Source of the DNA: Solen grandis
Taxonomy: Eukaryota > Mollusca > Bivalvia > Adapedonta > Solenidae
Assembly: GCA_021229015.1 (NCBI GenBank)
Contig: CM037781.1
Span: 72,680,903-72,744,902, forward strand
Length of the DNA: 64,000 nucleotides
Reading direction: 5' to 3'
Part shown: piece by piece, positions 57,784-64,000 of the stretch
Position numbering within the stretch: the stretch's first letter is position 1
How the letters are laid out: every line of letters begins with the position of its first letter
Made by a program: the position numbers and the translations under genes
The notes under the pieces: generated by a model
What the model was told of the DNA's origin: nothing
The model's database searches: none
Seen by the model: only the letters and a program-made list of their open reading frames with translations

Positions 57784-59236
57784 TTACCTTAAGATGCCAG
57801 AAAATATGTACTCTTCACGGCTAATGAAATGGTTTCGGAAAGGTGAAAAAAAAAAAACAATTTAGTAAGTGCAAAAAATCTAATTCCAATTTTAACATGC
57901 CCTTGTGATGCTCAGCATTTATTACGAACAAGAAAAAGAAAAGAAAGAAAACAGTCACATATAATGAATCGGCAGTCTCGCGTAAGGCGATTTCTTTACT
58001 TTGTGGCGCAAGGTGCAATTCCTCCTATGCTTTTCCACGTGTTATTTTGGTTTAGCTCTCTTTAACCATATGAATGTTTGAATATTTTTCACCGGTAGAA
58101 AATGCCTATACTCATGAAAAAAGCTTACGCACAATTATTTGTTGAGAAATATATATATGTATTTGCTTCGTATTCACCAACTATTGATGAAATATTCGGA
58201 CTGAATTGCAGTTTCTTTGATGAGTTTATACTTGCCTTATCAAAACACTCTTCTTTGATGCACATTAACAACTGTATCGGGCCGAAAGTTATATAAGTAA
58301 GTATATTACATATTATATATATTAAGTGGGAGTATATTATATTATGATAGTGTATTATAGTATATTTGACGGAATGAATCATACCCCGCCGATTGCTTTC
58401 CGCTTACATTATGAAACCGTTCTACATTCTTGATGACTTTATTCCCCATCAACGTCGAATATCCCAGCTGTTATTCTTGCTATCACTTCAGTTCATTTAT
58501 TCTAAGAATTAAGTCATTGAAAGTGACTAGCTAACAAACTGCCCTAAACACTGTTTACATATTCATTAACTTTGATTAAGCGTATCAGTCGCCCTGCTGC
58601 AGATATCCGTTCATTTCTGATCTGACAAAAAGTACTGAAAAGCGGCTAATGGTATTTTTGATATATAATGTGTTATTCATTCATAGATCAGGAGCTCAGT
58701 CAGTAATAGAACGAAAAAAGATTATCACTTTGTACTTCGACTGATTGGTATTGTTGGAAATAACGTTGTAAAAATTGACCATCTCATCTTTAACCAAAAA
58801 ACTTAAATATAATTCTGACATATTAATATTGGTTTCTTTACGACAATAAATGTAGAATCTTAAGGAACACAGTTTATTTTCAGTAATTCAAGCCATGTTG
58901 ATGTATGAACCTTTACGGCAATTAATAAAAAACAACTTAGAAAACAGTACATATTCAATTCATGTTAATTTTCTTTTGTAGATCAATTTGTCTTATGTAT
59001 TTCTTTCATAAACAACTTTTTTAAGTCCAATTAGGACAAATCATAAAAAAAAAACAAGTAGCGTACCTACAAAGCCTCAGACCGATTGAGACTGTGAGAA
59101 AAATCAAGGTTGTGTTAACTTTCTTTTTCAATAAGCGCTGATTTATTCTAAGGAATATATAACATGAATAAATACACTATTGATGATTCTACATTTTTGG
59201 ACTTGTATGACAATGTTTTTTTTAAAATAAAAATAA
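57784..59236. other. No gene seen
   Basis: AT-rich sequence with short chance ORFs (57821-58018 minus, 58102-58296 plus, 58125-58382 minus) that overlap each other and show no family resemblance. Confidence 0.4.
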
Positions 59237-59442
59237 GACGTAAACCTACGTTAATCTAAGAACACTTCCCGAACACCTAACCTAAAACAAAAAACATACA
59301 CCTGAAATGTTTCCCCAGTCACCGATTGGTCAACTCCAGTCAGCGAATTATACCGGGTATTGCCGATCCTGTATTATAATTATACACCAGCAAGTAGGTT
59401 AGGTGTTCAGAGAGAGCTCGTTGATTTACGTAGGTTTACGTC
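59237..59442. mobile_element. 206-bp foldback element
   Basis: GACGTAAACCTACG (59237-59250) and CGTAGGTTTACGTC (59429-59442) are perfect inverted repeats. Just inside, GAACACCTAACCT and AGGTTAGGTGTTC are also inverted. Between lies unpaired sequence with a CCAATCGG-type patch. No ORF. Confidence 0.82.
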
Positions 59443-60581
59443 TCATTTCGGAATGAAATGGTCTATATTGTACTGTCGCAGTGTTGTCATTATTTCAAAA
59501 AATCATATAGAGGGGTAAAAGCGAAACTAGGCTAAGTGCTTCTAAAAATACATGCACTTACGACAAACAAATGACAACCAGTCGACAATAGCGTCAATTC
59601 CAGACGCAGTTTCTTCCATAAATCAGGTTATCAAGTCATCAAGTGGTGTTTACGTCATTGGCGGCTAAGAGAACGCCACTCTTGTTCCGAAATATCAAGG
59701 ATTCTTCTCTTTGCCAAAGGCGATCAAATTTAAATTAAAAAAAGTTGCTAAAATTAAAGGAAGGCGAAATTCGGAAGAAATTATCTCGGGTGACTTTCAT
59801 AATATTATTTTAAAAACAATGTATTAAATTTTGTCTAGATGTATACTGAATACGGTAGGTTTATAAGAGTGTGAAAATTATAAAGAAACGGCAAATCGTT
59901 AATACAATGTACATTGTTTCTACACCAATGTAGCTTGTGCCCAGTGCCTATTCTAAATCATCAGTTTGAATGATATGATTCATCTAAACGCTTGTGCATA
60001 CCGTTCTTAAAAATGATAGGAATACAATAATCGTGCGTACATTATACAAATATATAAATATCGTCTGGTTTTAACGCTAGACAATGTAACGCCATCTGAA
60101 TTAGGTTATTTTGATATTATATCAGTTAAAGAAAATTTAATAAAATAGCTACCCATGTTTATGCATTGACGCATTTGCTTCTTGTCAACTGCTGAAAGAC
60201 GCCAGACGTCGATAAACTTTATTTAACATTTCCCCACCATACGATCCTCCCCCCATTTATGCATTTATGCAAAACCATTATAGTTTATGAATATTTCAGG
60301 AAATAAAGCATGAAATGGAAGCATTTTCGGTCTCTCTCGGTCGTCTAAAAGGCAGTGACACCAGAAAAGATCAAGTTAAATCAAATCTTATAAAGGAATC
60401 ACACATTTCATGGTCATACGTCTGTTTTGTGCTTTTAGTGAGTCTGGTAAAATGCTCATTATTCCTGTTAATGCTTATCTTCCGTGGGCTCAGCGTGTCG
60501 ATTGTTTCATTCAGTAACTTTCATTAATTTTGGTTTTATCTTTTTTCTTTTTCATCTGATTGGGAGTGTATCAGAATGTTT
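59443..60581. other. No supported gene; one weak exon candidate
   Basis: On the minus strand 59619-59562 is an ATG-started 58-nt open segment (MEETASGIDAIVDWLSFVC) ending at a consensus GTAAGTG in phase 1. It is upstream of, and in phase with, the GPCR TM3 exon, but lacks TM1-TM2, so I do not call it. The rest is AT-rich. Confidence 0.25.
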
Positions 60582-60712
60582 GTCACTGTCATGGTTCCAC
60601 TACGTCTAACTCCCTCAAGATAACTTAGAAATCCTAATGAACCATAAATAAACCTTTGTTATCTCCGTGAAAGGCAATGAGGTCCGAAATGTAGTGGAAC
60701 CGTTACAGTGAC
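60582..60712. mobile_element. 131-bp inverted-repeat element, copy 2
   Basis: GTCACTGTCATGGTTCCACTAC and GTAGTGGAACCGTTACAGTGAC bound this copy, diverged from 57647-57777 but with the same inner GGTCCGAAATGTAG. Confidence 0.8.
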
Positions 60713-63220
60713 TTTACCTTAATGCTAGTTTTAGGTTGATGGTACTCACCCATAATGTGAGAGATATAGATAAATTGGAACTCCTTTCCACTTACAAAAG
60801 GTTAGTGCAAATGTATTATTCCAGTAGTTACCTTCCTTTGTTTTCTTTAATGTTAACATTCGCAATATTTCGGACATGTTTCGGATACTCCAAATGTTTC
60901 GAGATAAGCTGTATCAGCACAACTTCGATTACATGAGTTGTTTCACCAGTTAAGAACGTCTGTTTGTATTTTTCAAATATTTTATTAATTTTAAACGAAT
61001 TAAGTATGTTAAATCGTTTCTAGACAGTTACCATAGAAACAATTCAGAAGCTTGAATAAAATATATGGAAATATTTTCTGTAAAAAATTAAAACGTTTTA
61101 AAATGGAGCTATTTCTTTTCTCCCTTTTCCAAAATATCTATGTTTTAAGTCCATTTGTGTTAAAAATGAACTTCCCGAGGATATTTAAACCATTAATTCA
61201 GATAATGGAATTATAATGAAAAACCTGTTAGAATGAGTACACCGTCTAACTTCTGTTTTATAATGTTTACGTTTTCTTTTAAGCCAGAGGTGCATATTTT
61301 AGCTACCGGTATTTATTAGAAACAGTAACTACAGTGTATCTCATTTTAAACTTCTTGACTTTACGTTGATTGAGAAACAACTTTTTACAATTTATAATAA
61401 TCCCTTTCAACGGCTTCTGGGATGGATCAGTACGTTGTTCCTGGAAAGGTCATGAACAACCCTTGTCCGAACTGGGTTCGAACCCACAAACTCCGGTTTC
61501 GTAGTCAGGTATGTTACCACTGGACCACGAAGGACTTTAAGCGTATTTCTCTTTATTTTTTCAAAGAAAAATTAGATTTATTTAAAAAAAACATCGAAGA
61601 TCTGTTTCTCAGTTACTTGACAATGTATAAATTAAAATTTTAAATGAGTGCTGCTTGATGCTGAATATATGTTTATACATACACATCTATGGAACTACGC
61701 ATTTGTCATAAAAATCAGCATTTCGTTTTTAAAAGGTACGATATACATAATGGTAAGTTTTTTTTTGTTTTTTTTGTGTTTTTTTTTGCCTCGTCTGTTT
61801 TTCAAAGAAAAGTAGAGAAATCCTGAGATATTGTCATCGTTCTGTCGCTGGTATCGTGTCCGAACTTTAATCTTTGTCATAACATCTTAACTATTGAACC
61901 TTCTGTCATCAAACTTTACGTACTTGTGCACTCTCATCAAGGGCCATAACTCTTTAGTCAATTTTGGCAAAATGATCTCCCTTCAAAAAGATGCAGTGGA
62001 AAAATATTGGCCTTAACTTCCAAACCACTGAACCCTTCTCATACGTATGCATTATCACAAGGTTTCTCATCAAGGGAATTGACTTTCAGGTCAAACTTGA
62101 CTAAATTTATCTCCCCACCTTTAAAAAGAAATCATTTGGCATCCGTATGTGGTGCTCTTATTACATGCGTCTGTTTAATCTATCATTTTTAGAGCAAATC
62201 TTATTCATCTGCTTGGCTGGTAGCAAGATACTGTACCATAACCTATTTATTAATAATCCAAAATCTGAAGAAAAAGATGTCAACCGGACATAATCTTGCC
62301 CAGTTGACAATATAACACCCACACGAATTTCATAACACACAATCTGATCTTACATTGCTAATCGACCGTGAATTAGATATTTCTAATGCGGTATATAATT
62401 GTAAAACCCATCAAATGTCAAAGACATAAACACATGACAGCCGGAAATAGCGGTCAGCACCTAAAACTGTCGGACCTACGAAATTCAATAAAAGTCATTA
62501 CCAAAGAATCGCTTGGTTGATGCTTACAACAAAACCCTTATCAAACTGTCGTCTAAGAATAACGAGGGGTTTACTCTTTGGTATAAAGCATTTAATTTAA
62601 GGAAAAACATATGATGTCAAATTACAAAGCGAAATACTATAAACAGCGTTGTTTTCATTCATATTAATTTCAATATTTCAGTTTCAATTTCAATATGATC
62701 ACTGTGTACATAAAGGCCTCAAGCCCAAACTTAGCTACAAATAATACTAACATTATAAAGCATGGCGGATTGGGCGTACGTTTAAAATATTGGATATTAT
62801 TTGCATGTCATATTTGATATGGAGCAGCTATTAAACAGTGTGTGTTGGTAATAGTGAATCAATAAATATTTATATAGGAATAACGAAAAAGCAAACTGAC
62901 TCTTACGTCTTTCTCAAGTTTTGATTATAGGCCGTATTATTACATGTGTGCCAGCCTAACTTAGGAAATATAATTATAAAAATATAATACATACATGTAG
63001 CAGTTATACATGCCACATCATATAAGCAAATTGTTGTCAAATGTTAGCGTGAAATGCAGTATAGCATTTGCTTGCAGGATCCTTTCTTCTCAATCAAAAT
63101 AAAGTTCGGGTCATTTGCATTTTTTTTTACACATCTGTCTGTTTTTCATCCGCTGATTAAAGACCAAAGACGTCGATGAACGGATTTTTGTTTGCTTTTG
63201 TTAACAATTAATATCATTTA
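60713..63220. other. No gene seen; two weak repeats
   Basis: 61348-61535 is a minus-strand tRNA-like SINE related to family C (B box GGTTCGAACCC at about 61473-61483). 61890-62170 repeats GGGCCATAACTCT and AACCTTCTGTCATCAAACTT-type phrases of the composite core repeats. The remainder is AT-rich, without recognised features. Confidence 0.45.
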
Positions 63221-63477
63221 GGGGGCCTCCGTGGCTGAGAGGGTAAAGTCGCTGACTTTAACACTCACTCAGCCCCTACCGCGTGGCTTCTAATCCCGGC
63301 AGGGCCATTCGGATTTTCATGTGAGGAAGCCTTCCAGCTGGCTTGTGGTAGGTCGGTGGTTCTACCCGGATGCATCCGTACATTCGGGGCCTTCCTCCAC
63401 CAGTAATTAGCTGGACGTCGCTATATGACTGAAATACTGTCGAAGCGACGGTAAACTCAAATAGTCAAGTCAAGTCC
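63221..63477 (+). mobile_element. SINE family A, full length with short target duplication
   Basis: Head GGGGGCCTCCGTGGCTGAGA, A-box-like, body as in 46401-46639, tail GTCAAGTCAAGT. The flanks share ATATCATT (63211-63218 and 63478-63485). Confidence 0.88.
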
Positions 63478-63485
63478 ATATCATT

Positions 63486-64000
63486 CAGCCTGAAGAAACG
63501 CGTTTTTTTATTTCTGTTTCAGACGTTCGGTGCACCAGTCGCATGAAAGCATTATTACAGTTATATTGAGTCCTTTGTGTTTAAATGTTACAAGGGAAAG
63601 AAATTACCCAATGAACTCACATGCTAAAGGTCTTCGTCTTCCATGGATATAAAACACTATTTACATTTATTTGTCTAAAGATAACCATTGTCATTAAAAG
63701 GAACATTTTCCTCGACAAGTTTGTATTGCTAATGATATTTAGTTAATCCTATTTTGCGATCCTATTTGTTTTGTTGATTTTTATTCTCTTTTTTATTTCT
63801 TCATATGTAAATACAGTTGAACCTGTATAAGCAGCCACCTGTATAAAGCGGTCAACCTACATTTAGCGGTCGGTTTATGATTTTTTTTTTTTTTTTCCTT
63901 AAGGTTTAGTGTTTAAACGATCTCTACATATCGTTACTTTGATCGTCTCAATGCTTCTCCTCAGTACGTCAAGTAAACGTTACTAGGGTCTTTTGTAAGT
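63486..64000. other. No gene; dispersed repeat start
   Basis: 63806-63875 carries 'CAACCTACATTTAGCGGTC' like the repeat at 46062-46190. A T run follows. Nothing else seen. Confidence 0.4.

Overview
The window is eukaryotic nuclear DNA: AT-rich, intron-rich, with GT/AG-bounded short exons, tRNA-derived SINEs, foldback MITEs, a tyrosine-recombinase retrotransposon, and composite elements with ~150-bp core tandem repeats plus an ACGG/GACA microsatellite. That last class matches the CvA/pearl (Helentron-associated) elements known from bivalves, so a marine bivalve mollusc is the best guess. The species cannot be read from the sequence. There is one 100-N assembly gap (30590-30689).

Host genes are few and split into small exons. 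(1) 1835-3880, minus strand: the first two coding exons of a gamma-glutamyl hydrolase gene, with the rest off the left edge. (2) 27997-32187 and 36555-36823, plus strand: an unrecognised small secreted cysteine-rich protein in four phase-0 exons, its fourth exon lying in a 4.7-kb tandem duplication and so present twice. (3) 47974-52390, minus strand: two exons (TM3 and TM4-TM7) of a class-A peptide-type GPCR, with the TM1-TM2 part not found. Almost every other ORF looks like chance or repeat-derived.

Layout: 1-3.9 kb GGH exons with a CvA/pearl-like element in intron 1; 4.1-5.1 kb a 41-bp minisatellite upstream of GGH; 8.6-10.1 kb old tandem repeat with a 467-bp foldback MITE inserted; 12.4-21.7 kb a minus-strand Ngaro-like YR retrotransposon (gag, RT, RNase H, tyrosine recombinase, SGNH hydrolase) with split direct repeats, carrying a nested CvA/pearl-like insertion and several inactivating lesions; 24.6-26 kb a SINE and a LINE reverse-transcriptase relic joined to a SINE tail; 28-32 kb the cysteine-rich gene; 30.7-40.1 kb the tandem duplication, bounded by SINEs; 42.7 kb a piggyBac-like MITE with a 32-bp-arm hairpin; 46-64 kb the GPCR exons set among at least three SINE families, several foldback MITEs and nested insertions.

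The mobile elements dominate the biology visible here. The strongest points are the Ngaro-like element with its A/B repeat layout, the SINE-bounded tandem duplication that copies one exon of a secreted-protein gene, and the two same-length 467-bp foldback elements with 6-bp target duplications. All splice models rest on reading frame, phase and consensus sites only; no transcript evidence was available.
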